The notes under the pieces are model-generated. The model did not search any database. It saw only the letters and a list, made by a program, of their open reading frames with translations, and was not told the DNA's origin. A DNA stretch of 64,000 nt, taken from contig NZ_JBIQVZ010000002.1 in the NCBI RefSeq assembly GCF_044335535.1, positions 372,001 to 436,000 of the forward strand, given 5' to 3'. Positions within the stretch are counted from its first letter, which is position 1. Each line of letters opens with the position of its first letter. A program made the position numbers and the translations under genes. The DNA is from Mariniflexile sp044335535. GTDB lineage: Bacteria; Bacteroidota; Bacteroidia; Flavobacteriales; Flavobacteriaceae. Shown piece by piece: positions 28,382-36,009 of the stretch.

Positions 28382-29125
28382 TTATCTTTGCATTGCTTTA
28401 ACTAAATCAAAATTTGAAACCTCTTTAAAGTGGTTCAGGGCTTTAACAATTTTGAAATATTCAGTATCGTTATTTAAAGGATTTTCACTTAATTCAGCGT
28501 GCATTTCTCCCAACGCTTTAGCCACTTTTGTTTTACAAGTTCTTTTTAGCTGTATTACTGTTTCGGGTATAAAATAGTCTTTGTATTCAAAAAAGTTAGT
28601 TAGTAAATCGGCAAACAAGTTATAATCCTGTTCAGTTGCAAAGGCATACTGCCATCCTTTTTTATCCATATTTTCAAAGGTTTCTGTAATTACCCCTTTG
28701 GTTCTGTTTCGGTTTACGTCTATTGATTGCGATTTTTGTTGAAGTTTTTTAACCTTTTTATCATACCACTTTATAAAATTAACCGTATCCGATTTATTTA
28801 TAAAACCTGATAAGCCATTTATCGGCACAATAAAATTATAAGTATTATCTAACCAATCAATTTTGGAACTATTATCAATATTGCAACGAGTACAAAATAG
28901 TATAAATTCATTTTTAATACAGTTCAAAAACTCTTTACCTTTAAGCGTAACTGCATATCTAAAAAATATACGTGTGTTTTCTTTAAATAACACTTTCTTA
29001 AATTCCTCTTCGTCATTATAACCTCTATTAAAATGTAATTTAAGACCCGTTCTATTAAATTTCGCCGAAGTATAGAAATAACACAAATTATTAAAAATAT
29101 CTTCTTTCTCTTTGTTGGTAATCAT
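28382..29125 (-). CDS. Hypothetical protein coupled to the integrase gene
   Basis: 247 residues, soluble and mostly helical, with no motif I recognise. The start ATG at 29125 overlaps the integrase stop (ATGA), so translation is coupled. Stretches such as KEKEDIFNNLCYFYTSAKF, NFIKWYDKKVKKLQQKSQ and LLTNFFEYKDYFIPETVIQL suggest a folded helical protein. Coupling to the integrase suggests a role in element mobility, but this is inferred. Confidence 0.6.
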   Translation of the reverse strand: MITNKEKEDIFNNLCYFYTSAKFNRTGLKLHFNRGYNDEEEFKKVLFKENTRIFFRYAVTLKGKEFLNCIKNEFILFCTRCNIDNSSKIDWLDNTYNFIVPINGLSGFINKSDTVNFIKWYDKKVKKLQQKSQSIDVNRNRTKGVITETFENMDKKGWQYAFATEQDYNLFADLLTNFFEYKDYFIPETVIQLKRTCKTKVAKALGEMHAELSENPLNNDTEYFKIVKALNHFKEVSNFDLVKAMQR

Positions 29126-30282
29126 TCTAAATCTAACTTAATTTTATTAGCTGCTGTTCGTTTAGCCTCATCAACTATTTTGGCATAAACCTGAGTTGTT
29201 TTCAAGTCTTTATGTCCTAACATTTTTGATACGGTGTAAATATCTGTACCGTTAAACAGTTGTAAAGTAGCATACGTGTGCCTGAAACAATGAAAGGTAA
29301 TATCCTTTGTTATTCCTGCTGCTCCAATCCATTGAAAAAGATGTTTATTATGGTAAGCTGAATATTTCAACCCCTCAAATACTGGTTTGTCTTGTGGCAT
29401 ATCATTTGGATTTTCGGCTCCCTGTGTAAAACTGTAAGCTTGTTCGGAAATTGGCAATACCTCTACACCTTTAGTTTTCTTTTGGTCGAAATTTAAAAAA
29501 TACCCTTGTTCGTTAATATATTCTAGTTCACTCCAAGTCATTTTTTGAATATCTGAGAACCTCAACCCTGTAAGTGCTGAAAACAAGGCTGCCCGTTTCA
29601 ATAAAACATCATTACACGAGGTTTTTACAAGTTTATTGAGTTCATCTAAGGTCAAGTATTCCCGTCTTGTTTCTTCTGCTTTTATCGGGGTTATTTTAGC
29701 GTTTAAGTCTTGCTGTAAAAAACCGTCTCTATAAGCTTGTCTTAGGGCTGCTTTTACCTTATTGAAATAAGAAACAGCTGAATTTTGTGAAAGGGTTGTT
29801 TTATTACTTCTTTTGCTTTTAGTATTTAGTAGAAATTCTTTGAAATCCTCAAAAAACCTTTCGTTGAGGTTGGCAAATTTCAAATTACCATTTGTAAATG
29901 CTTCAAGATAATTTAAAGCTGCGTTCCAGTTATCGTGATTACTGGCTTTGCGTTTGTTGGCTAATTTTTTGAAGTATTCAACAAAACATTGTTCTCCCAA
30001 CTCTTTTAACCTTAGTTGTTCCTTTTCGTATTGGCTGTAAATTTCAGGCTTATTTAAGAAGTTTTCACGCTTTTGGCGTATGCTTTCCCCTATTTTTAAA
30101 GTTTCAGTATTATGTTGCTTATCGAAAGGGCTTTTAGGCTTTTCAAAAATATAAAGCCCTAAAAACTCCCTGCGTGTAGGTTCGCCTGTATCTGGATGTG
30201 GTATTGCAGGGTAAAAGTCAAGGTATAGGCTTTTGCGTCCCTTGCTTATTTTCTTTTGTCTTAGACTTACTTTTATTGCCAT
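29122..30282 (-). CDS. Tyrosine recombinase (integrase) of the mnmE-site element
   Basis: 386 residues. An N-terminal arm-binding region (VSLRQKKISKGRKSLYLDFY) precedes a SAM-like core-binding domain (~110-200) and the catalytic domain. Catalytic residues are visible: Arg in ALTGLRFSDIQ, His-x-x-Arg in HCFRHTYATL, His in LGHKDLKTTQ and Tyr in VYAKI. It is the expected size for Bacteroidota integrative-element integrases. It lies between the coupled 247-residue gene and a zinc-ribbon/HTH gene, about 630 bases from the mnmE 3' end, the likely attachment site. Confidence 0.93.
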   Translation of the reverse strand: MAIKVSLRQKKISKGRKSLYLDFYPAIPHPDTGEPTRREFLGLYIFEKPKSPFDKQHNTETLKIGESIRQKRENFLNKPEIYSQYEKEQLRLKELGEQCFVEYFKKLANKRKASNHDNWNAALNYLEAFTNGNLKFANLNERFFEDFKEFLLNTKSKRSNKTTLSQNSAVSYFNKVKAALRQAYRDGFLQQDLNAKITPIKAEETRREYLTLDELNKLVKTSCNDVLLKRAALFSALTGLRFSDIQKMTWSELEYINEQGYFLNFDQKKTKGVEVLPISEQAYSFTQGAENPNDMPQDKPVFEGLKYSAYHNKHLFQWIGAAGITKDITFHCFRHTYATLQLFNGTDIYTVSKMLGHKDLKTTQVYAKIVDEAKRTAANKIKLDLE

Positions 30283-30318
30283 TGTCTTTTATGCTTTGTG
30301 AAAATAGTTAAAAACTTT

Positions 30319-30678
30319 TCAGTTATCCTTAAATAATTTATCAATCTCTGAACGTTTTACCCTTGTCATTCTTTCTCCTAAGTTCACAGCTGAAATAGTA
30401 CCGCTTTTAATGTAGTAATAAGCCGAACGAATTGAGCAGTTCAACAATTGAGCAACTTCACGAACGGTTAAAAATTCTTTTGCCTTAACAATCTCGATAG
30501 GTTGCTTTATTATTTGTGTAGTTTCAGCATTTGACTTTTGTATTTTCTTTTTTCGAGTACGGTCTTTATAAGCTCTACTGGCACACTTATGCGAACAGTA
30601 TTTAGTTACCGTTGTACGGGCTGTAAATTCCTGCTCACAATATTGGCAAATGCGTTGTACCTCAATTTTACTACTCAT
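30319..30678 (-). CDS. Zinc-ribbon plus HTH excisionase-like protein
   Basis: 119 residues. The N-terminal ~35 residues hold four Cys and a His (CQYCEQEF, then KYCSHKC), a treble-clef-like zinc site. The C-terminal half is an excisionase HTH: EFLTVREVAQLLNCSIRSAYYYI followed by SGTISAVNLGERMTRVKRSE. It is the element gene nearest the mnmE att site and 36 bases upstream of the integrase start. It probably regulates integrase expression or aids excision. Confidence 0.82.
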   Translation of the reverse strand: MSSKIEVQRICQYCEQEFTARTTVTKYCSHKCASRAYKDRTRKKKIQKSNAETTQIIKQPIEIVKAKEFLTVREVAQLLNCSIRSAYYYIKSGTISAVNLGERMTRVKRSEIDKLFKDN

Positions 30679-30751
30679 TAGATAGCTTTAAATATTATTA
30701 AGTATATTTAAGTGTAATTAAGCGCAAAACAAAAAGATAAACTCTTAATTT

Positions 30752-30789
30752 TTGTACCTCAAATTATTCAAGGTACAACAAAGGTACAA
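30752..30789. repeat. AGGTACAA repeat cluster, right end of the element
   Basis: An inverted copy TTGTACCT (30752-30759) is followed by direct copies AGGTACAA at 30771-30778 and 30782-30789, 11 bp apart. They mirror the pair at 19110-19128. Candidate integrase arm sites or an operator for the zinc-ribbon/HTH gene. Confidence 0.5.
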
Positions 30790-30847
30790 ATTTATACCTA
30801 ATAACGCAAAACATCACAAAACAAACAGCTAGCTTCAAACCAACAAA

Positions 30848-30868
30848 AAAAGCCTTAAAATAAGGCTT
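30848..30868 (-). terminator. Terminator downstream of mnmE
   Basis: AAAGCCTTA/TAAGGCTTT is a 9-bp stem with a short A loop, and A- and T-rich sequence lies on both sides. It would stop mnmE transcription from the minus strand and element transcription from the other side. Confidence 0.7.
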
Positions 30869-30913
30869 TATAAGAGTTTTTAATATGTTTTATAATTTGT
30901 TATTTTGTATCAG

Positions 30914-30931
30914 TTACTTTCCGATGCAAAA
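30914..30931 (-). repeat. Integrase-proximal att site (3' end of mnmE)
   Basis: The last six mnmE codons, TTTTGCATCGGAAAGTAA on the minus strand. They are repeated at 19056-19073 with four silent changes. The last 18 bp of trmE/mnmE is also the known attachment site of SGI1-type elements in Gammaproteobacteria. Confidence 0.72.
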
Positions 30932-32305
30932 ATTAGCAAAAATATTACCCAGCAAATCATCGTTTGTTATTTCTCCGGTTATCTCACCAAAGTGATACAA
31001 TGCTTGACGAATATCAATAGCTAATAAATCACCAGATAAACCAGACTGCAGTCCGTGTTTCACTTTTTCAATCTCATCTAAAGCTTTCAATAACGAATCA
31101 TAATGCCTTGAGTTCGTTACAATGGTGTCATTATTTCTTAAAGCACCTGTATTAACAAAACTTAAGAGTTTATCTTTTAATTCGTCAACCCCAATCCCTT
31201 TTTTTGCAGATAATAATTCTAGATTTGAGATTTGAGACTTTAGACTTGAGATGTCTTCGTTGCTAAGTTTATCAACCTTGTTAGCAATAATGATTAAAGG
31301 TTTTTGAGGATATTTATTTTTAATCTTTTCTAATTCCACTTTAAATTGCGATCCCAATGTTTTAAATTGAGTGCTATCAAACAAATAAATAACCACTTGT
31401 GCTTGGTCAATTTTTTCAAAAGTTTTTTTGATGCCAATGCTTTCTACCACATCTTTAGTTTCACGAATGCCTGCTGTATCAATAAAACGAAACCCAATCC
31501 CTCCTATCGATATTTCATCTTCAATGGTATCGCGGGTGGTGCCTGCTATTTCTGAGACAATGGCACGTTCTTCATTTAAAAGCGCATTTAAAAGTGTCGA
31601 TTTCCCCACATTAGGTTCACCTACAATGGCTACAGGAATGCCATTTTTAATAACGTTACCAACGGCAAACGAGTCTATTAAACGCTTTAAAACAAAACTA
31701 ATGCGTTCTACCAATTCCTTAAACTGTGTTCTATCGGCAAATTCGACATCTTCTTCAGCAAAGTCTAATTCCAATTCTATTAAGGAAGCAAAATTTAAAA
31801 GTTCTTCACGAAGTTTTGCTATTTCAGACGAGAAACCGCCACGCATTTGTTGCATGGCTATTTGGTGGGATGCTTCGTTTTCACTAGAAATTAAATCGGC
31901 AACCGCTTCGGCTTGGCTTAAATCCAATTTCCCATTTAAAAAAGCCCGCAAGGTAAATTCGCCTGCTGTTGCCATACGGCAGCCTTTCCTAAGGAATAAC
32001 TGTATAATTTCCTGCTGAATGTAGTTGGAACCATGACAAGACACTTCAACCACATCTTCCCCTGTATAAGAATTTGGGTTTTTAAATACCGAAACCAACA
32101 CCTCATCAATCGTTTTATTACCGTCAATAATATGACCTAAATGAATGGTATGTGTTTTTTGGGCGCTAAGTGTCTTTTTACTTTTTATGGATCGAAAACA
32201 ACTGTCTGCTATAGAAATAGCATCGTTACCAGATAAACGAATAACAGCAATGGCACCGGCACCAGATGGGGTAGCTAAGGCTACTATGGTATCTTGATCG
32301 ATCAT
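30914..32305 (-). CDS. mnmE: tRNA modification GTPase MnmE
   Basis: 463 residues. With MnmG, MnmE builds the cmnm5 group on U34 of tRNAs in the cytoplasm. The N-terminal formyl-THF-binding domain starts MIDQDTIVALATPSGAGAIA. The G domain shows GEPNVGKSTLLNALL (G1), the G2/G3 region AGTTRDTIEDE and DTAGIRE, and ANKVDKL (G4). The C-terminus ends FCIGK, the family hallmark. Between G4 and the SAK motif is a repeat-like insert (SSLKSQISNLELL) matching the local intergenic repeat style. The 3' end appears to be an element attachment site and the C-terminus is intact. It forms an operon with cvfB, three bases upstream. Confidence 0.97.
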   Translation of the reverse strand: MIDQDTIVALATPSGAGAIAVIRLSGNDAISIADSCFRSIKSKKTLSAQKTHTIHLGHIIDGNKTIDEVLVSVFKNPNSYTGEDVVEVSCHGSNYIQQEIIQLFLRKGCRMATAGEFTLRAFLNGKLDLSQAEAVADLISSENEASHQIAMQQMRGGFSSEIAKLREELLNFASLIELELDFAEEDVEFADRTQFKELVERISFVLKRLIDSFAVGNVIKNGIPVAIVGEPNVGKSTLLNALLNEERAIVSEIAGTTRDTIEDEISIGGIGFRFIDTAGIRETKDVVESIGIKKTFEKIDQAQVVIYLFDSTQFKTLGSQFKVELEKIKNKYPQKPLIIIANKVDKLSNEDISSLKSQISNLELLSAKKGIGVDELKDKLLSFVNTGALRNNDTIVTNSRHYDSLLKALDEIEKVKHGLQSGLSGDLLAIDIRQALYHFGEITGEITNDDLLGNIFANFCIGK

Positions 32306-32308
32306 AAT

Positions 32309-33139
32309 TTAAACTAAGTAAATACCGTCTGGTTTAATCTCAATCTGTTTCTGCTTATACAGAGTACCTACGGCTTTCTTAAAGTTCTTTTTACTCATTT
32401 GAAGCATGTCTTTTATAACTTCTGGATCAGATTTATCGGTAAGGTTTAAATACCCACTATTATCGTGAAGTTCATGCATAATACGTTCGGCATTAGGTTC
32501 TATGTTTCTATAGCCTATTTGCCCTAACGAAATATCTAATTTATTACCGGGACGAATCTTTTTTACGATGCCCTTTAACTTATCACCAACACTTAAATCG
32601 GTAAAAATTTGGTCTTTGTATATGAGTCCTGTATGTACTTTATTAACGATCACATTCATACCAATATCAGATGGATGGGATACGATGATATCTACTTCAT
32701 CAAACTGATTCACGGTAAGTACTTTATTATCTAAAAAACTATTGGTTTTACTGGAAGCTACCAATCTTCCCGTTTTTTCATCTAGATAACAATATACCAA
32801 ATACCAGCCTTTTGGTTTCATTTTAAACGCTTGTTCTTTAAACGGACAAAACAATTCTTTTACCAAGCCCCAATCTAAAAAGGCACCATATTCTGTCACA
32901 GCATTGCAACGCAACAAGGCAAACTCACCGACCTTAATGTACGGCATATCGGTAGTTGCCACAGGACGTTCTTCGTTGTCCAAATACACAAATACGTCTA
33001 ACTTATCCCAAATCTTGAACGATTCCGGCACATACCTATTTGGTAATAAAACTTCATTATCTTCTGTGTCTACCAAATACGCGCCATGCTCTGTTTCGCG
33101 TAGTATTTCTAATGTATTTACTTCCCCAATTCTTATCAT
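32309..33139 (-). CDS. cvfB: CvfB-like S1 RNA-binding protein
   Basis: 276 residues: S1-like beta domains (IRIGEVNTLEILRETEHGAYL, KVGEFALLRCNAVTEYGAFL, VGDKLKGIVKKIRPGNKLDI) followed by a C-terminal winged helix (DPEVIKDMLQMSKKNFKKAV). This is the CvfB/YitL layout, an RNA-binding regulatory protein. It is the first gene of the cvfB-mnmE pair (three-base gap). A TACCTTTG -7 box lies almost against the start codon, so the transcript may be leaderless. Confidence 0.9.
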   Translation of the reverse strand: MIRIGEVNTLEILRETEHGAYLVDTEDNEVLLPNRYVPESFKIWDKLDVFVYLDNEERPVATTDMPYIKVGEFALLRCNAVTEYGAFLDWGLVKELFCPFKEQAFKMKPKGWYLVYCYLDEKTGRLVASSKTNSFLDNKVLTVNQFDEVDIIVSHPSDIGMNVIVNKVHTGLIYKDQIFTDLSVGDKLKGIVKKIRPGNKLDISLGQIGYRNIEPNAERIMHELHDNSGYLNLTDKSDPEVIKDMLQMSKKNFKKAVGTLYKQKQIEIKPDGIYLV

Positions 33140-33143
33140 GCTG

Positions 33144-33172
33144 CAAAGGTAATCATATTAGTTTTTAGACAA
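33144..33172 (-). promoter_or_regulatory. Promoter of cvfB-mnmE
   Basis: Minus-strand -7 box TACCTTTG (33151-33144) with TTG (33172-33170) 18 bases upstream, matching the Bacteroidota TTG/TAnnTTTG consensus. The -7 box ends four bases before the start codon. Confidence 0.65.
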
Positions 33173-33173
33173 T

Positions 33174-33208
33174 GAACTCATTTAAAGTTTTTCAATTGGC
33201 TGAAAAAT
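33174..33208. repeat. GAACTC-TTTAAA-AATTGGCT repeat, copy A
   Basis: GAACTCATTTAAAGTTTTTC then AATTGGCTGAAAAA. Related copies lie at 33894-33929 and 46429-46462. Each lies upstream of a gene start in the same relative orientation. Confidence 0.6.
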
Positions 33209-33286
33209 TGCTGATTTCAGCTCTGTTCTTGCCTTTTCTTCCTTCCGTAGCGCTACTACAATGTTATTAAGTTAAGCTTTTTTTAT

Positions 33287-33354
33287 GTCATTTCGACGAA
33301 GGAGAAATCACATAACGTGAGCAAAAAGTGTGATTCCTCATGCTTCGGAATGAC
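33287..33354. repeat. REP-like imperfect inverted repeat
   Basis: Arms at 33287-33312 and 33329-33354: GTCATTTCGACGAAGG... pairs with the complement of ...TGCTTCGGAATGAC. This GTCATT...AATGAC type is a common dispersed repeat in Bacteroidota. Confidence 0.65.
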
Positions 33355-33506
33355 AAAACAGAATCTGTTTTCCCTTAATGACATTGAGCGCTGCTATGCA
33401 ACTCAAAAAAGCGTTACAATTTTAATTTGCAACGCTCTATAATTATAAACTCTATTTTTAAATAAACAATTTCTTGAAACGAACAATCCCCGAGGAATTC
33501 TTTATA

Positions 33507-33845
33507 TTAATAAACAGATTCTTTTTTGAAATGCTTAGTCAACAAATAATAAACAACTGCTCTGTATTTATTACGATTAGTCTTACCATATTGCTCCATA
33601 ACAGCATAGATTCCTTTATCTAAATCGGCACTGTCTTTCAGTCCTAATTTTTTAATTAAGAAATTGTTTTTTACGGTTGTAAGTTCAGATTCGTCTGTTC
33701 CGGAAACAGCTGAAGAGTCCGCATTGTAAATTGAGGGGCCACAGCCAATTGTTACTTTAGTTAATAAATCCATGTCTGCTGTTATGCCACATTTTTCCTT
33801 TAAATCAGCAGCATACTTAGCAATAAGTTCGTCACGTTTATTCAT
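33507..33845 (-). CDS. DUF2853 family protein
   Basis: 112 residues, soluble. It begins with MNKRDELIAKYAADLKEKCG and carries LTKVTIGCGPSIYNADS and KYRAVVYYLLTKHFKK, typical of the short DUF2853 family of small helical proteins of unknown role. It is a single gene on the minus strand, flanked on both sides by long repeat-bearing spacers. A copy of the GAACTC repeat lies about 50 bases upstream of the start. Confidence 0.85.
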   Translation of the reverse strand: MNKRDELIAKYAADLKEKCGITADMDLLTKVTIGCGPSIYNADSSAVSGTDESELTTVKNNFLIKKLGLKDSADLDKGIYAVMEQYGKTNRNKYRAVVYYLLTKHFKKESVY

Positions 33846-33893
33846 AATAAATTTTTGTTTTAATGGCTTTAAAGATAACTTTTTTTACAAATT

Positions 33894-33929
33894 AAACTCA
33901 TTTAAACTCTTCAAAATTGGCTAAAAAAT
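33894..33929. repeat. GAACTC-TTTAAA-AATTGGCT repeat, copy B
   Basis: AAACTCATTTAAACTCTTC then AAAATTGGCTAAAAAAT, upstream of the DUF2853 gene. Matches copy A at 33174 and copy C at 46429. Confidence 0.6.
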
Positions 33930-33971
33930 AGTCCTTTTCACTCACTTCAATCTAAAAAGTTTAAATAAACC

Positions 33972-34142
33972 ATGGACTTGAAGTCCATAGTTTTATTTGC
34001 AGACTAAAAGTCTCCAAGGTTAGTTTGCGAAATTAATCGGTGAAATTTTACCGCAAATTCGCAAATTTTTAGCGTTTTTGGTAATCTGCGAATTTGCGGT
34101 AAAAATTTTTAGACCCTAAAAGGTAAATGCACTAAAGTGCAT
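33972..34142. repeat. REP/BIME-like hairpin cluster
   Basis: Two sister hairpins, ATGGACTT-G-AAGTCCAT (33972-33988) and ATGCACT-AA-AGTGCAT (34127-34142), are each followed by AGTTTTA. Between them lies an 18-bp perfect inverted repeat with arms at 34046-34063 and 34087-34104 (TTTTACCGCAAATTCGCA) and a 23-base loop. No transposase is nearby. Confidence 0.65.
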
Positions 34143-34198
34143 AGTTTTAACTATTTCTGTGACCAATAAATTCTGAAAAAAGAAAGTCACAACGTCTT

Positions 34199-35959
34199 CT
34201 ATTTTAAATATTCAAAATATTGAAGAAGTACTTCGTCATTAATATCTTTGGGTGTGAATATTTCTAAAAGTTTAGGACGTCCGTCTTCCACAAAAAATTC
34301 TTTTAAATAATATTCTAATGGTTTTTCTTTTGAAACACTTTTGTAGGTAAACCCATACATCCTGCACAAATGTCTTGCATTCAAATTGTGGGTGGTTTCA
34401 AAAAAAGTTTCAAAATTATCAGAGTTTTTGTGTCCCGGAAGAATTCTAAATATCCCACCTCCCTGGTTGTTTATAACAATAATCCTGAAATTCTTAGGGA
34501 TGTAGTTATTCCATAGCCCATTGCTATCGTATAAAAAGCTTAAATCTCCCGTTATTAAGGTGGTTGGTTTAGCGTTCACTACCGCACAACCAATAGCGGT
34601 TGATGTACTACCGTCTATTCCACTAGTACCTCTATTACAAAATATCGTGTTGTTTTTGTTAATATCGAACAACTGCGAATAACGAATCGCCGAACTATTG
34701 CCTATTTGTAAAATATGGTTACTGGGTATATTTTTAAACAGTATATCAAAAACTTTTAAATCGGAAAAAGGAATCGTTTTTAAATATGCGTTGTGTTTTT
34801 TTAAACGGTGCTTTTTTACAGCAGTCCAATGAGCATTATAATTGCTTTTTACATAATGCGTTATTTTTGGTAAAAAGGCCGAAAAAAACTGATTAGGCGT
34901 CACATCAATATGATTGCTTAAACAGAAAAACGTGTCGTTGGCACTTTTTTCATCAACATGCCAATGATATTTAGGCTGAAATTTTCGTAATAATGTTTTT
35001 ATTTTTTTTGAAACAATTAAACCACCAAAGGTTAATAAAATCTCTGGTTGAAGTGCTTTTTTTTCTTCTTCAGTTAAAGGTGCAATGATTTGGTCGATGG
35101 ACGGAAAAAAACTTTCATGATATAAATTTGACGTTGTTTCGGTAAACACAACCACACTGTCATCATCTGCCAATTCATTCAACCATTTCTTATCAATTTC
35201 ATTTGGATAATTAGCACCCACAAGTACCATTTTCTTAGAAGCCGTATTCCAGTCTTCCAAACACTCATTAAGCACATAATCTTCAATAACTTTGGCCTTT
35301 AAAGTTGATTTTGTCGACTTCGGGGTCACCCGTAATTTATCAACGGTTTCATAAAGTGGTTCGTCAAAAGGAATATTAATATGTACAGGCCCTTTTTTTA
35401 CCAATGCAAAATTTAAAGCTTCATTGATTTCTTCTTCGTTATGCGTTTGAATATCTTTTTGCAAACCTAAAAAACGTTCTAATTTGCCTTCAAGGTTTTT
35501 CAACATGGGCAATTCTTCGTTTTCAGGAATATTATTTTCGTCTTTTATATCCAGTTTTAAGTTTACGGAATATAAAATATGGTTTTGAAAAACATTCTTC
35601 TGGTTAATGGTTTGCCCATCTCCAATTCCAATTAAATGTTTTGGTCTATCTGCAGATACCACAACCAATGGAATATCGCTATAATAAGCCTCTGTAACCG
35701 CTGGATAATAGTTTACCAAAGCACTACCCGATGTACAAACCACCGCGGTAGGCACTTTTAATTGTTGTGCGATACCCAAAGCAAAAAAGGCGGCACAACG
35801 CTCGTCTACAATACTGTAACAAGTAAAATATGGATTGTTGGTAAAACCAATGGTTAATGGCGCACTTCTACTGCCTGGAGAAATAACAATATGTTTTATA
35901 CCCTTAACTTTAAAAAGCTCTATAACGGTTTGTGCGAGAGGGATTTTTGGATAAATCAT
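34199..35959 (-). CDS. menD: 2-succinyl-5-enolpyruvyl-6-hydroxy-3-cyclohexene-1-carboxylate synthase MenD
   Basis: 586 residues, a ThDP enzyme that condenses isochorismate with 2-oxoglutarate in menaquinone synthesis (cytoplasm). Visible: SPGSRSAPLTIGF near the N-terminus, CTSGSALVNYYPAVTEAYYS, and the ThDP-binding region GTSGIDGSTSTAIGCAVV followed by TGDLSFLYDSNGLWN. It is the third gene of the thioesterase-menF-menD run, 50 bases after menF. Normal length. Confidence 0.95.
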   Translation of the reverse strand: MIYPKIPLAQTVIELFKVKGIKHIVISPGSRSAPLTIGFTNNPYFTCYSIVDERCAAFFALGIAQQLKVPTAVVCTSGSALVNYYPAVTEAYYSDIPLVVVSADRPKHLIGIGDGQTINQKNVFQNHILYSVNLKLDIKDENNIPENEELPMLKNLEGKLERFLGLQKDIQTHNEEEINEALNFALVKKGPVHINIPFDEPLYETVDKLRVTPKSTKSTLKAKVIEDYVLNECLEDWNTASKKMVLVGANYPNEIDKKWLNELADDDSVVVFTETTSNLYHESFFPSIDQIIAPLTEEEKKALQPEILLTFGGLIVSKKIKTLLRKFQPKYHWHVDEKSANDTFFCLSNHIDVTPNQFFSAFLPKITHYVKSNYNAHWTAVKKHRLKKHNAYLKTIPFSDLKVFDILFKNIPSNHILQIGNSSAIRYSQLFDINKNNTIFCNRGTSGIDGSTSTAIGCAVVNAKPTTLITGDLSFLYDSNGLWNNYIPKNFRIIVINNQGGGIFRILPGHKNSDNFETFFETTHNLNARHLCRMYGFTYKSVSKEKPLEYYLKEFFVEDGRPKLLEIFTPKDINDEVLLQYFEYLK

Positions 35960-36009
35960 ATAATTGAATCAATGTGTAAAAGTAATAAATAGGGCTTAAA
36001 TTAAGCCAA

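Larger units (their letters stand above)
33140..33506. other. Intergenic region with promoter and repeats
   Basis: 367 bases without a gene. It holds the cvfB promoter, one copy of the GAACTC-TTTAAA-AATTGGCT repeat (33174-33208) and a 26-bp-arm imperfect inverted repeat (33287-33354). No RNA gene was recognised. Confidence 0.7.
33846..34198. other. Repeat-rich intergenic region
   Basis: 353 bases without a gene. It holds GAACTC-type repeat copy B (33894-33929), two related short hairpins (33972-33988 and 34127-34142) and a long 18-bp-arm inverted repeat (34046-34104). Nothing else was recognised. Confidence 0.7.

Noticed and set aside
31428..32018. Long plus-strand open frame over mnmE
   Set aside because: Antisense of a clear MnmE G domain; low-complexity Ser-rich translation with no domain.
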